Shown piece by piece: positions 8,525 through 17,171 of a DNA stretch of 64,000 bases. The translations under genes were made by a program, and so were the position numbers. Every line of letters begins with the position of its first letter. Positions within the stretch are counted from its first letter, which is position 1. This stretch comes from Flavobacterium sp. HTF (GTDB lineage Bacteria > Bacteroidota > Bacteroidia > Flavobacteriales > Flavobacteriaceae), in the NCBI RefSeq assembly GCF_003105115.1, contig NZ_QETH01000015.1, positions 1 through 64,000 of the forward strand, read 5' to 3'. Under the pieces are notes generated by a model that was not told the DNA's origin, did not search any database, and was given only the letters and a program-made list of their open reading frames with translations.

Positions 8525-8869
8525 TTATAAATCAAAATCTTTTTTGATTTCTTTGATTGCTTCTTTTACCTGTATTTTTATACTTTTAAAAGTTTCGACA
8601 ATCTCTTTTTTCTTTCCTTCTGCTTTTGTCCAGGCTTCGACTTGAAGGATTTCTTCAAACGCAACATTTAAACCCATTAGATCTAAAGTTGGTTTTATTT
8701 TATGTGCATAAGAATAGGCATATTTATGATCCTTTTTCTTAATCCCTTCTTTGATTTGTTTTAAATCTTCAGGAACTTCTGTAACAAATAGTTTTAGAAT
8801 TTCGTTTACAAATTCAGGGTCGTTATCTGAAAGTGCGTAAACTTTCGAAAGGTTGTACTTTAAGGCCAT
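8525..8869 (-). CDS. Orphan Hpt (histidine phosphotransfer) domain protein
   Basis: 114 aa, essentially a single Hpt four-helix bundle. The phospho-accepting residue is His56 in AYSYAHKIKPTLDLMG, the canonical 'AHxLKxxxxxxG' pattern with Ile for Leu. Hpt proteins relay phosphate between hybrid histidine kinases and response regulators. No kinase or regulator is encoded nearby, so partners must be elsewhere. Its ATG overlaps the FAA-hydrolase stop by one base (TAATG), so the two are co-translated. Confidence 0.85.
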   Translation of the reverse strand: MALKYNLSKVYALSDNDPEFVNEILKLFVTEVPEDLKQIKEGIKKKDHKYAYSYAHKIKPTLDLMGLNVAFEEILQVEAWTKAEGKKKEIVETFKSIKIQVKEAIKEIKKDFDL

Positions 8870-9480
8870 TATTTTACTTGTATTCTAAATAATTTTTTAT
8901 CTTCTAAAAATCCTTCCAAAACGTCGTTTGGTTTTACAGACGCAACTCCTTCGGGAGTTCCTGTAAAAATAATATCGCCAATTTTTAATGTAAAATATTG
9001 CGATACAAACGATACTAATTCATCAATTTTCCAAAGCATAAAGCTTGTATTTCCTTTTTGAACCGTCTTGGAATTGTTTGTAAGTTCAAAATTAAGATTT
9101 TCCATAGAAACAAAATCTGTTTTTGGCAAAAATTCACCGATGACTGCAGAGCCGTCAAATGCTTTTGCTTTTTCCCAGGGAAGGCCTTTTGCTTTTAATT
9201 TATCCTGTAAATCCCTGGCAGTAAAATCAATACCTACACTAATTTCGTCATAATACTTATGCGCAAATTTCGGTTCAATATATTTTCCTACCTTATTAAT
9301 TTTAACAATTATCTCAATTTCGTGATGAATTTCCTCAGAAAATTCGGGAATGACAAAAGGGTGCTGCTTTAATAAAACAGCAGAATCCGGTTTCATAAAA
9401 ACAACAGGTTCCGTAGGCCTTTCGTTCTTTAATTCCTCAATATGATTGGTATAATTTCTACCGATACAGATTATTTTCAT
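8869..9480 (-). CDS. Fumarylacetoacetate hydrolase family protein
   Basis: 203 aa, the short FAH fold without the N-terminal domain of true fumarylacetoacetase. Metal ligands are seen as Glu54 and Glu56 (HHEIEII) and Asp85 (GIDFTARD), with the KAFDGSAVIG segment and the C-terminal GDIIFTGTPEGV signature. Members include acylpyruvases and oxaloacetate decarboxylases such as FAHD1; that is the likely type of chemistry, but the substrate cannot be told. It is coupled to the downstream Hpt gene by a one-base overlap. Confidence 0.9.
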   Translation of the reverse strand: MKIICIGRNYTNHIEELKNERPTEPVVFMKPDSAVLLKQHPFVIPEFSEEIHHEIEIIVKINKVGKYIEPKFAHKYYDEISVGIDFTARDLQDKLKAKGLPWEKAKAFDGSAVIGEFLPKTDFVSMENLNFELTNNSKTVQKGNTSFMLWKIDELVSFVSQYFTLKIGDIIFTGTPEGVASVKPNDVLEGFLEDKKLFRIQVK

Positions 9481-9486
9481 TCTTTT

Positions 9487-9573
9487 TAAGGTACTGAGAT
9501 TCTAAGCCCCTAAGATCCTAAGAAATCAAGCTTAAAAAAACTCAGAACCTTAGAACCTTAGCAACTTAGAACC
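9487..9573. repeat. Word-type inverted repeat (CTTAGAACCTTAG class)
   Basis: Left arm ACTGAGATTCTAAG with CCTAAGATCCTAAG; right arm CTCAGAACCTTAG and repeated CTTAG words. The arms fold into a long imperfect hairpin between the exonuclease and FAA-hydrolase genes. The same word class recurs at 38354-38438, 46171-46211 and 49318-49361. Confidence 0.6.
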
Positions 9574-10344
9574 TTATTTCGTGTTTAATCTTCTTAATTT
9601 AATGGCTGTCAAAACCTTTTTGGTATATAAGGGAAAATCGGCATTTTGGATCCAGCTGTAGTATCCCGGTTCTGTTTCTAAAACCTTTTCAACTTTAGCA
9701 CCTTTATGTTTTCCAAAAGTAAAAATCTCTTCATTATCTTTATCAAAAGCAATCATTCCGGCAAAATCAGCTATTTTTTTACGGGTTGTAAACTCCGACA
9801 ATGATTTCATATCATTTTCTAATTCAGGGTAACGATCCAGTTGCGCTTTCAGGATTTCATAAGTCGCCATTGTGTCTGCCTCTGCCGAATGGGCATTTTC
9901 AAGGCTTTTTCCACAATAAAATTTCAATGCCGCACTTAAGGTACGCTCTTCCATTTTATGAAAAATAGTCTGTACATCGACAGAAACCTTATTTTTCATA
10001 TCAAAGTCAACTCCGGCACGAAGTAATTCTTCTGCTAATAAAGGAATATCAAAACGATCTGAATTGAATCCTCCCAAATCACTGTCCTTAATCATATTAT
10101 GAATTTGCGGTGCCAGCTCATTAAAAGTAGGCTCGTTTGCCACTTTTTCATCTGTAATACCGTGAACAGCTGTAGTCTGAGGGGGAATTGGAATTGTTGG
10201 ATTAACTAACCAAGTTTTACTTTCTTTATTTCCGTTTGGAAAAACTTTAAATATTGAAATTTCTACTATTCTGTCTTTTCCAATATCAATTCCTGTAGTT
10301 TCAAGATCGAAAAAGCAAATTGGTTTATTGAGTTTGAGTTCCAT
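9574..10344 (-). CDS. DEDDh 3'-5' exonuclease (DnaQ-like)
   Basis: 256 aa. The Exo I motif FDLETTGIDIG is at 13-23, Exo II centres on GFNSDRFDIPLL, and Exo III is NAHSAEADTMAT, so the DEDDh active site is complete. This is the fold of the DNA polymerase III epsilon subunit and RNase T. The last ~60 residues (FTFGKHKGAKVEKVL, then YYSWIQ) resemble the DUF3820 domain, a combination seen in Bacteroidetes exonucleases. It may be a proofreading or repair nuclease; a dedicated role is not shown. It is transcribed separately from the E2 gene, with a terminator between. Confidence 0.88.
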   Translation of the reverse strand: MELKLNKPICFFDLETTGIDIGKDRIVEISIFKVFPNGNKESKTWLVNPTIPIPPQTTAVHGITDEKVANEPTFNELAPQIHNMIKDSDLGGFNSDRFDIPLLAEELLRAGVDFDMKNKVSVDVQTIFHKMEERTLSAALKFYCGKSLENAHSAEADTMATYEILKAQLDRYPELENDMKSLSEFTTRKKIADFAGMIAFDKDNEEIFTFGKHKGAKVEKVLETEPGYYSWIQNADFPLYTKKVLTAIKLRRLNTK

Positions 10345-10454
10345 TTTTGATTTTTATAAGTTTACAAATATAATTTTTAAAGCTGAATTTCTCCCGTTTT
10401 TTTTATAAAGTTGAAGATTTCTGTCATGATTTCTACAAAGTGACAAAAGAAAAA

Positions 10455-10483
10455 CCCTTTCAACATTTAAAATGTTAAAAGGG
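10455..10483 (-). terminator. Terminator of the E2 gene
   Basis: CCCTTTcAACATT (10455-10467) pairs with AATGTTaAAAGGG (10471-10483). On the minus strand it is followed by a T-rich run, placing it directly after the E2 stop. Confidence 0.85.
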
Positions 10484-10508
10484 CTAAATATCTATAAAAC
10501 AAAACGTT

Positions 10509-11915
10509 TTAGAAATCTCTTTCTACATCAAAAGCTTCTAAATATTCTGCAACTCTTTTTACAAAACTTCCTCCCAGTGCACCGTCAACTACCCTGTGAT
10601 CATAAGAGTGTGACAAGAACATTTTCTGACGGATTCCGATAAAATCGCCTTCAGGAGTTTCAATAACCGCCGGTACTTTACGAATAGCACCAAGAGCTAA
10701 GATTCCAACCTGAGGCTGGTTGATAATTGGCGTACCAAAAACACTTCCAAATGTTCCTACGTTTGTAACGGTATAAGTACCGCCTTGTGTATCGTCCGGT
10801 TTAAGTTTTCCTGTTTTTGCACGGTTACCTAAGTCATTTACTGCTTTTGCCATTCCGACAAGGTTTAACTGATCGGCATTTTTGATAACCGGTACAATTA
10901 AATTTCCGTTTGGCAGGGCCGCAGCCATTCCTAAGTTTATATTTTTCTTTTTGATGATATATTCGCCATCTACAGAAATATTCATTCCCGGAAAATCTTT
11001 CAGAGCTTTTGCAACAGCTTCCATCATAATCGGAGTAAAAGTAAGTTTCTCCCCTTCTCTCTTTTCGAAAGCCGTTTTAACTTTATCTCTCCATTTTACG
11101 ATATTGGTCACATCAACTTCAATAAATGATTGTACGTGAGCTGAAGTTTGTACAGAAGCGACCATATATCCTGAAATCAGTTTACGCATTCTGTCCATTT
11201 CGATGATTTCATCACCTCCGTTTACAGATACCGGAACTGTTTGCTGGCTTTTCTGAGCAACTGGCTCAACTGCTTTTGCCACCGGAGTTTTTGATTCTGC
11301 TGCTTTTGGCTCTTCTGCTTTGGCGGCTACTGTTTCGTTAACCGTTTCCTGAACCGCTTTTGGCGCTGCAACAACACCTGATTTACGATCTTCAATATAT
11401 TTTAAAATATCTTCTTTTGTAACACGTCCGTCTTTTCCTGAACCCTGAATATTTTCAAGTTCAGTAACCGAAACACCTTCTTCCTTTGCAATATTTTTTA
11501 CTAGCGGAGAGAAGAATTTGTCTGATCCCGAAGTTTCCTGAGCGAAATCATTTGGCGTAGCTGTCGTTTCCTGAGCTGCTTCAATTGTTTTTTCGATTTC
11601 TGCTGCTTCAGCCGGAGCCGGTTCGTCCTCAATAACTTTATCAACCAAAAATGACGACGATATTTCAACACCACCTTCTGTTTCGATAATTGCAATTGTC
11701 TGTCCAACCTGAACTAAATCATCTTTGCCAAATAATTTTTCGACCAAAGTTCCTGATACTTCGCTTGGTACCTCACTGTCAACCTTATCGGTTGCAATTT
11801 CGAGTACAGCCTCATCAGCTTCAATTTTGTCTCCAACTTCTTTCAACCAGTTTGTAATAGTTGCTTCAGCTACACTTTCTCCCATTTTAGGAAGCTTTAA
11901 TTCAAATCTTGCCAT
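10509..11915 (-). CDS. 2-oxo acid dehydrogenase E2 (dihydrolipoamide acyltransferase)
   Basis: 468 aa. Domains in order: one lipoyl domain (lipoyl-Lys44 in EIATDKVDSEV), an Ala/Glu/Pro/Thr-rich linker, the E3/E1-binding domain (FFSPLVKNIAKEEG, then GSGKDGRVTKEDIL), a second linker rich in Ala/Lys/Glu, and the acyltransferase core ending in SHSYDHRVVDGALGG with catalytic His440 and Asp444. It could serve branched-chain 2-oxoacids, 2-oxoglutarate or acetoin; the lone location does not decide. A branched-chain role is common for this form in flavobacteria, which make iso-fatty acids, but that is inference. Confidence 0.93.
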   Translation of the reverse strand: MARFELKLPKMGESVAEATITNWLKEVGDKIEADEAVLEIATDKVDSEVPSEVSGTLVEKLFGKDDLVQVGQTIAIIETEGGVEISSSFLVDKVIEDEPAPAEAAEIEKTIEAAQETTATPNDFAQETSGSDKFFSPLVKNIAKEEGVSVTELENIQGSGKDGRVTKEDILKYIEDRKSGVVAAPKAVQETVNETVAAKAEEPKAAESKTPVAKAVEPVAQKSQQTVPVSVNGGDEIIEMDRMRKLISGYMVASVQTSAHVQSFIEVDVTNIVKWRDKVKTAFEKREGEKLTFTPIMMEAVAKALKDFPGMNISVDGEYIIKKKNINLGMAAALPNGNLIVPVIKNADQLNLVGMAKAVNDLGNRAKTGKLKPDDTQGGTYTVTNVGTFGSVFGTPIINQPQVGILALGAIRKVPAVIETPEGDFIGIRQKMFLSHSYDHRVVDGALGGSFVKRVAEYLEAFDVERDF

Positions 11916-11998
11916 ATTGTTAACCTCAAGGGTGATTTTGATTTTCAGATTGCGAAATTACTGAATATTTTATATATAAATTACACTTAATATAATTT

Positions 11999-13162
11999 TT
12001 ACTCGATTTTTATAGTTTGCCCTCTGTCATTTCTTGAATTACTTCCAATAATAAAATTTGCGTTTTTGGGGAAAATTTTAAAAGTAATGTCCTTTTCTTT
12101 AAGCGTTTCTATGATTTTGATACAATTTCTAAATGAAATGTATTGATTATCCAAAATAATCTCTACGTGTTTTCCTTTAGAAATCAGGGACGAATTTACC
12201 ATTTTTTCTTTTTTGAAATCGAAAATAACTACTTTATTTTTAAGAATTGAAGACAATTTTTCATACAATTTACTATCCGAAGAATAGAAAACATAACTTT
12301 CCGGCAGCGGTTTGTCTTTTGTTTTTCCCTGGAACATTTTAACAAATGAAAAAAACAGAATTCCGATTTTAATAAAAATAGAAAAAAACAATGATTCCCT
12401 GAAATGCTTTTGGTAAAAAAACGTCATCGCTTCCTGAAAACGTTTCATATATTTTTCATCTTTTATAGTACTTTCACCTTTATAGTGCAAAACTGTCGCT
12501 TCATGAAAATAATAATTTTTCTTCTGCTTCAGTAAGGCACGATACGAAAGATCAATATCGTCTGCATACATAAAACAATCTTCATCAAAACCTCCTAATT
12601 CAATATATAAATCACGCTGCATGAACATAAAAGCACCGACAAGAATAGCTACATTTCCTGTTTCGTTTTCTGAAATGTGCTGTGCGTAATACTGATTAAA
12701 AAGTTTCCATTTTGGGAAAATTTTATACAAGCCAAAAATCTTAGTAAAAGAAACCCAGGGTGTCGGAACCCCACGCTTGCTTTCGGGAAGAAATTTTCCT
12801 GTTCCGTCGATTAATTTACACCCGATAATCCCCAGGCTGGTTTGCCTTTCGGCGAAAGCCAAAATTTTAGAAAATGTATCTTCGGCAACAACTGTATCGG
12901 GATTCAGAATACAAATATACTTTCCGCGTGCCAGGGCAACTCCTGTATTATTTCCTTTTGGAAAACCAAAATTTTCATTATTCTGAATCAGTTTTATATT
13001 CGGAAAACGTTCTTTCATCATCAGGCAACTATTATCAGACGAATTATTGTCTATTACAATAATTTCGCTGTCAATGGCAGAAAGTGCTTCCTGAACACTT
13101 AAAACACACTGTTCCAGAAAATAGCGAACATTATAATTGAGAATAATAACTGATAATTGCAT
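11999..13162 (-). CDS. Family 2 glycosyltransferase
   Basis: 387 aa. A GT-A domain starts at residue 1 (LSVIILNYNVRYFLEQC), with IIVIDNNSSDNS at about 34-45, the NPDTVVAED metal/nucleotide motif near 110, and the GAFMFMQRDLYIELGGFDED acceptor region. A hydrophobic segment near 250-270 may tether it to the membrane. This is the rhamnosyl/glycosyltransferase type used for surface polysaccharides. The last ~90 residues form an extra alpha/beta extension. Sugar and acceptor cannot be predicted. Confidence 0.9.
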   Translation of the reverse strand: MQLSVIILNYNVRYFLEQCVLSVQEALSAIDSEIIVIDNNSSDNSCLMMKERFPNIKLIQNNENFGFPKGNNTGVALARGKYICILNPDTVVAEDTFSKILAFAERQTSLGIIGCKLIDGTGKFLPESKRGVPTPWVSFTKIFGLYKIFPKWKLFNQYYAQHISENETGNVAILVGAFMFMQRDLYIELGGFDEDCFMYADDIDLSYRALLKQKKNYYFHEATVLHYKGESTIKDEKYMKRFQEAMTFFYQKHFRESLFFSIFIKIGILFFSFVKMFQGKTKDKPLPESYVFYSSDSKLYEKLSSILKNKVVIFDFKKEKMVNSSLISKGKHVEIILDNQYISFRNCIKIIETLKEKDITFKIFPKNANFIIGSNSRNDRGQTIKIE

Positions 13163-13193
13163 AGAAATCCTAACCTTTTGATTTTTTGGAAAG

Positions 13194-14374
13194 TTAGAAA
13201 TTTTCGGCTAAACCCAATCGCAAAGACCAGTCGTTTTTACTGAGTCCGAAATCTAAAACTAAATTACTGTTGTTTTGTTTGTTCCATTTGATGCGTAAAC
13301 CTGTACCCACAGCGGGATTAAATTTGGTAAATTTATAGGTGTCCAATTTTGAAACTGAGGAAATATTGGTAAAAAATACGGCTCCAATAAAACCGTTTTT
13401 AGTAATATCTGTTCTGTATTCGGTTTCAAAATACAAAAGGGCATTACTGCGGTATCTGTTTTTGGTAAAACCTCTTCCTGTTTTTCCTTCTCTATCCCAC
13501 CCTATACTGGGCAAATCAAGATAATGGGGTTTGCCTGAAAATGTAGACCAGTAAAAAGCCCTTGAAGCCCAAACGCTATGTTTTTCTTTACTAAAAGAAT
13601 AATATTTTCTGGCATCGAGATAAAGTGACTGCCATTTATCTCCATCAACCCCGCTTGTGTTTATTCGAAAATCGGCTTCGAGATAAAAACCCTGTTCCGG
13701 ATTAATTGTATTTTCCCTGGAATCATATAACCCCTGAAGAGCAAATCCTAAGGAAGTTTCATCCGTAAAATCTCCATCCATATATTTTACATAATCCGTT
13801 TCTTGTTCTATATAAGATTCTTCAGAAATATTTTTATAATTATCTAACAAAAAACCCAAACCCAATCGGTAATTACCAAACACTTTTCTGTTGACAAACT
13901 GATAGAATCTCCATTGCTGGTAATCTAAAGTCGACATTTCTTTGTCGGTGTTATGTTCTCCCAGTCCATAAGTAAGTTGAGGATAAATCATATATCGATA
14001 ATCGCCAATAAAATTCCATTTGTTATTTTTTGTATAAATATAAGTTTGAAGCGGAAAGACATATTGATTTGAAAAACTGAAATAAGGAGAAAAAGTTACC
14101 TGTGACATTTTTGTTTTTTATAATCGTCTCCCAAATAGAAACTCGTCAAAAAAGAAACTACCAATCCTGTATTTGAGCTTACACCAACCGGGACGGGCAA
14201 TAAAGAGAAAGCAAGCTTTTTATTCTTATAGTTTATGGAATCATTTTTTTTAAAGATCTTGTACAAAACATCCCGTATATCTTTTTTATCCATAGGAATG
14301 CTGTCATTCTGAGCGTGACAAAATGAAATTAGAAAAAATAAAAACAAAAAGAATTTTACTTTTAACTCATTCAT
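13194..14374 (-). pseudogene. BamA/TamA-like outer-membrane barrel, split by a frameshift
   Basis: Two overlapping frames together encode one barrel protein. The 5' frame (14374-14096, 92 aa) has a signal peptide (FFLFLFFLISFCHAQ) and the plug-proximal SLLPVPVGVSSNTGL; the 3' frame (14108-13194, 304 aa) is the beta-barrel (QVTFSPYFSFSNQYVFP to a terminal strand ending LAENF). One extra A in the A-run upstream of the ATG at 14108 joins them seamlessly as ...DYKKTKMSQVTF. The C-terminal aromatic residue fits BAM recognition. Either a true one-base deletion, a sequencing error in a homopolymer, or termination-reinitiation. Family: bacterial surface antigen (Omp85 superfamily), lacking POTRA domains. 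Confidence 0.75.
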
Positions 14375-14494
14375 TAAAAACGATTTACAATTAATATTAT
14401 AACAAATTTAGAAAAATATTGTGCGAAAAATAAGTCAGTAAAATGAATTTATTTTTAGAAGAGTATATTTGAAAAAGAATATAAATTTTTGATT

Positions 14495-15052
14495 ATGATT
14501 CGGTTATCTATTCTGTTTTTGGTTATTCTATCTCTTTCGGGCTTTATTGACAAAGATTCTTCAGATCTTGTAAAATCCAATTATTGGTATATTGCCGGTC
14601 CGGCAAAAGAAACTCAGGAAACTATTAATGTAATCCGCGAGAAAGAACATCTTGTTCGGGTAACTGCCAAAGATTTTCCAGTTGGTGAAATTGAACTAAA
14701 TGTCATGATTACACCCTCAGAATCAAATGACGGCGCAGCAACAAACCTATCAGATAAATCAAAATGTATAATTATAACTTATAAAACTAACCAACTTATA
14801 AAACTTCAGGCACGCGAAGGAAATGAAGAAGGAACCGGCTGTATGCACGGAGGTTCGCACCCAAGAGTTGATTTGCCGGCATCTCCTGAAAAATTTACAA
14901 CCACAAAAATTCCCTGGACAAATTTTAGACAAGACGGTTTACCAGACGGAAAACTTTTGAACATTAAAAATCTCTGCAAATTCAATTTTGTCAACTATAC
15001 TCCTGTCTCCGGCTTTTTTCTGGAAATAAAATCGGTTAAAGTTGAACTTTGA
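14495..15052 (+). CDS. Exported protein of unknown function
   Basis: 185 aa from the ATG at 14495 (MIRLSILFLVILSLSG), a signal peptide; a TTG two codons earlier is a possible alternative. The mature protein has a beta-rich pattern with a GTGCMHGGSHPRVDLP segment in the middle, whose Cys and two His could bind a metal or form part of an active site. I do not recognise the family. It stands alone, divergent from the barrel gene and convergent with the DUF5009 gene. Confidence 0.65.
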   Translation: MIRLSILFLVILSLSGFIDKDSSDLVKSNYWYIAGPAKETQETINVIREKEHLVRVTAKDFPVGEIELNVMITPSESNDGAATNLSDKSKCIIITYKTNQLIKLQAREGNEEGTGCMHGGSHPRVDLPASPEKFTTTKIPWTNFRQDGLPDGKLLNIKNLCKFNFVNYTPVSGFFLEIKSVKVEL

Positions 15053-15063
15053 AGGTGAATTTG

Positions 15064-15108
15064 TTTCAGGTTTCAGGTTTCAGGTTATCACCTCAAACCT
15101 GATTTTTT
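15064..15108. terminator. TTTCAGG repeats and terminator hairpin
   Basis: Three tandem TTTCAGG units (15064-15084) run into a hairpin TCAGGTT (15080-15086) / AACCTGA (15096-15102) followed by six T. It probably terminates the plus-strand exported-protein gene and abuts the stop of the convergent gene. Confidence 0.7.
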
Positions 15109-16297
15109 ATAATTGCATCTGAATCTTGTACTTATTACAGATTTTCATAACCAGTAGCATAATGGTAGAAAATACCAGTGACCAGATGATTCCCGGAACT
15201 CCTTCACGGAAATAATCCGGAATTATATGCAGGTTAAAAGCGGAATTAAAATAATAAATTACGCCCGGCAAAATATAAATCAACAAAGGGTTTGCGGCTG
15301 CCGGCATAAAGAAATTACTCCATTTCGTTTGTTTTTTAATTTCCATTAACCAATAAAGAAAGTAAAATAAAACGGTACAAATGGCAGCAGAAAACATAGT
15401 CCATGACGGAGTTCCTTTTATTTTTGAGATTCCGTAATAAGGTCTCAAAAAACAAGCCGTAGCAAAGAAAAGCAATGCAAAACCTATTACGGGCCAATTG
15501 ATTTTCGGAGCAATTTTTCTATCAAAAAACAGTAACGAAATTATAACTCCGGCCGTAACCAAAGAAGCATGAGCCAAATGTCCGGCAATAAAACTAAACA
15601 AGAAATTTTGTTTAATAGCCAGTCCTTCTGTCAGGTTTACTGAATTGGCAATAACACAAATAATCAAAAACAAAATCATTGCCCATAATTTTCCGGAAAC
15701 CAGCCAATAATATACTACTGTTATAAGATAAGCCCAGCCAATCAGACCTAGAATTCCCCACCATTTTGGTGTCATTCCGATTTCTCCCGTGTCCTGAACA
15801 TAGAGAAAATAAAGTGCCATTAAAACCAGCATCCCGCCATATTGCAAAGTGTATTTTAACCAAACCGGAAAATCCTTTGGGTATTTATTCCAAATCGGAA
15901 TGGGCATTGCATAAGCCAAAAGTCCCCAAAATACAGGAGTAATTATCATTTTTGATGCATCGTAACCATATTCGGCATTGACCATAAAAACGCCAATAAT
16001 TATCAACGCCAAAGCTCTTTTTAAGGTGTGGGTCCAGATTATCCTGGTGCTGTCTCCTTTTAGTAATCTGGCATTAAATGCAAAGGGAACAGACATCCCG
16101 ACAATAAATAAAAACGAAGGAAAAACTACATCAACAAAAGTCATCGCGTCTGCATCTGCGGGCATGTGCCTCATCCATTGCGGTACATTTTTTACGCTTG
16201 CGAGTTCATTTACAAAAATCATTACAAAAATCGTAATTCCACGTAAAGCGTCTATCGAAATAATCCTTTGATTGTATAAATTTTCTTTTATTTTCAT
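15107..16297 (-). CDS. DUF5009 / NagX-like membrane acyltransferase, second copy
   Basis: 396-aa polytopic membrane protein with about ten hydrophobic segments. The start SIDALRGITIFVMIFVNEL and FVDVVFPSFLFIVGMSVPF define the DUF5009/HGSNAT-like family. Compared with the copy at 1852-3123 it lacks the HAEWHG spacing (it has MRHMPADADAMTF instead), so the two probably act on different sugars. A transmembrane acetylation role is family knowledge; the substrate is unknown. Confidence 0.85.
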   Translation of the reverse strand: MKIKENLYNQRIISIDALRGITIFVMIFVNELASVKNVPQWMRHMPADADAMTFVDVVFPSFLFIVGMSVPFAFNARLLKGDSTRIIWTHTLKRALALIIIGVFMVNAEYGYDASKMIITPVFWGLLAYAMPIPIWNKYPKDFPVWLKYTLQYGGMLVLMALYFLYVQDTGEIGMTPKWWGILGLIGWAYLITVVYYWLVSGKLWAMILFLIICVIANSVNLTEGLAIKQNFLFSFIAGHLAHASLVTAGVIISLLFFDRKIAPKINWPVIGFALLFFATACFLRPYYGISKIKGTPSWTMFSAAICTVLFYFLYWLMEIKKQTKWSNFFMPAAANPLLIYILPGVIYYFNSAFNLHIIPDYFREGVPGIIWSLVFSTIMLLVMKICNKYKIQMQL

Positions 16298-16421
16298 AAA
16301 TTATTACATTTTTAATAATGTCAAATATAATATAATTATAAAACGGGAAGTTACATTGTTACATTAATTTCAAAATCTGAAATCTGTATAAATATTTTTT
16401 CAAAACAAAATCTATTTCATT

Positions 16422-16429
16422 TACTTTTG
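16422..16429 (+). promoter_or_regulatory. -7 element before the CpsB-type gene
   Basis: TACTTTTG matches TAnnTTTG and ends only 4 nt before the ATG at 16434. If used, transcription would start at or just after the ATG, giving a leaderless mRNA. No good -33 TTG is visible. Confidence 0.35.
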
Positions 16430-16433
16430 CCGC

Positions 16434-17171
16434 ATGTTATCATTTCTAAAATCCAAACCACGTTTAAGAGAGCTGCTGTCCGATAATTATATCGACATTC
16501 ATTCGCATCTCTTACCGGGAATTGATGACGGGGCAAGAAACATTTCTGACACTATAAAGCTGGCAAAAGCCTTTCAGGAAATTGGATTTTCTCAATTTGT
16601 GACTACCCCTCATATCAAAAATCATTTTTGGGATAATTCTGCTGAAACAATCATTGCAAAACAAAAAGAAACTGCCATTGTATTAGAAGAAAATAACATA
16701 ACAATCCCGTTTAAAACAGCATCAGAATATTTTATGGATGATTGGTTTGAAAATCATTTTAAGACTGAAAAACTCCTTACCATAAAAGATAATTATGTCC
16801 TGGTTGAAATATCGTATATAAGTCCGCCCGCACAGCTTCATAAAACCCTTTTTGATTTGCGCGTTGCAGGTTATACGCCCATTTTAGCACATCCTGAAAG
16901 ATATTTGTATTATCATAAAAACTTCAATGAGTACGAAAAACTAAAAAAATCGGGTTGTTTGTTTCAATTAAACTTATTGGCGACAATGGGATATTATGGA
17001 AATGAAGTTACCAGGATTACAGAAGAACTTCTGAAAAAAGGAATGTACAATTTTGTTGGTTCTGATGTGCATCATCGCAGCCACATACAAGCGTTTGACC
17101 AGAAAATAAAAGTGAATAGTATTGCTGCTCTTAAAGAAGTAATTAAGAATAATGAGATTTTTAAATTCTGA
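16434..17171 (+). CDS. CpsB/CapC-type PHP tyrosine-protein phosphatase
   Basis: 245 aa. The PHP-fold metal site is seen in DIHSHLLPGIDDGARN (22-37), TPHI, the LAHPERY motif and the C-terminal GSDVHHRS. Relatives (CpsB/Wzb-like YwqE) dephosphorylate the bacterial tyrosine kinases that control capsule and exopolysaccharide chain length. Its stop is immediately adjacent (0 nt) to the stop of the convergent glycosylphosphotransferase, which supports an exopolysaccharide setting. The cognate kinase is not in this window. Confidence 0.9.
   Translation: MLSFLKSKPRLRELLSDNYIDIHSHLLPGIDDGARNISDTIKLAKAFQEIGFSQFVTTPHIKNHFWDNSAETIIAKQKETAIVLEENNITIPFKTASEYFMDDWFENHFKTEKLLTIKDNYVLVEISYISPPAQLHKTLFDLRVAGYTPILAHPERYLYYHKNFNEYEKLKKSGCLFQLNLLATMGYYGNEVTRITEELLKKGMYNFVGSDVHHRSHIQAFDQKIKVNSIAALKEVIKNNEIFKF

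Noticed and set aside
14089..14130. Programmed -1 frameshift
   Set aside because: No X-XXY-YYZ heptamer in the correct frame; a plain indel explains the split.
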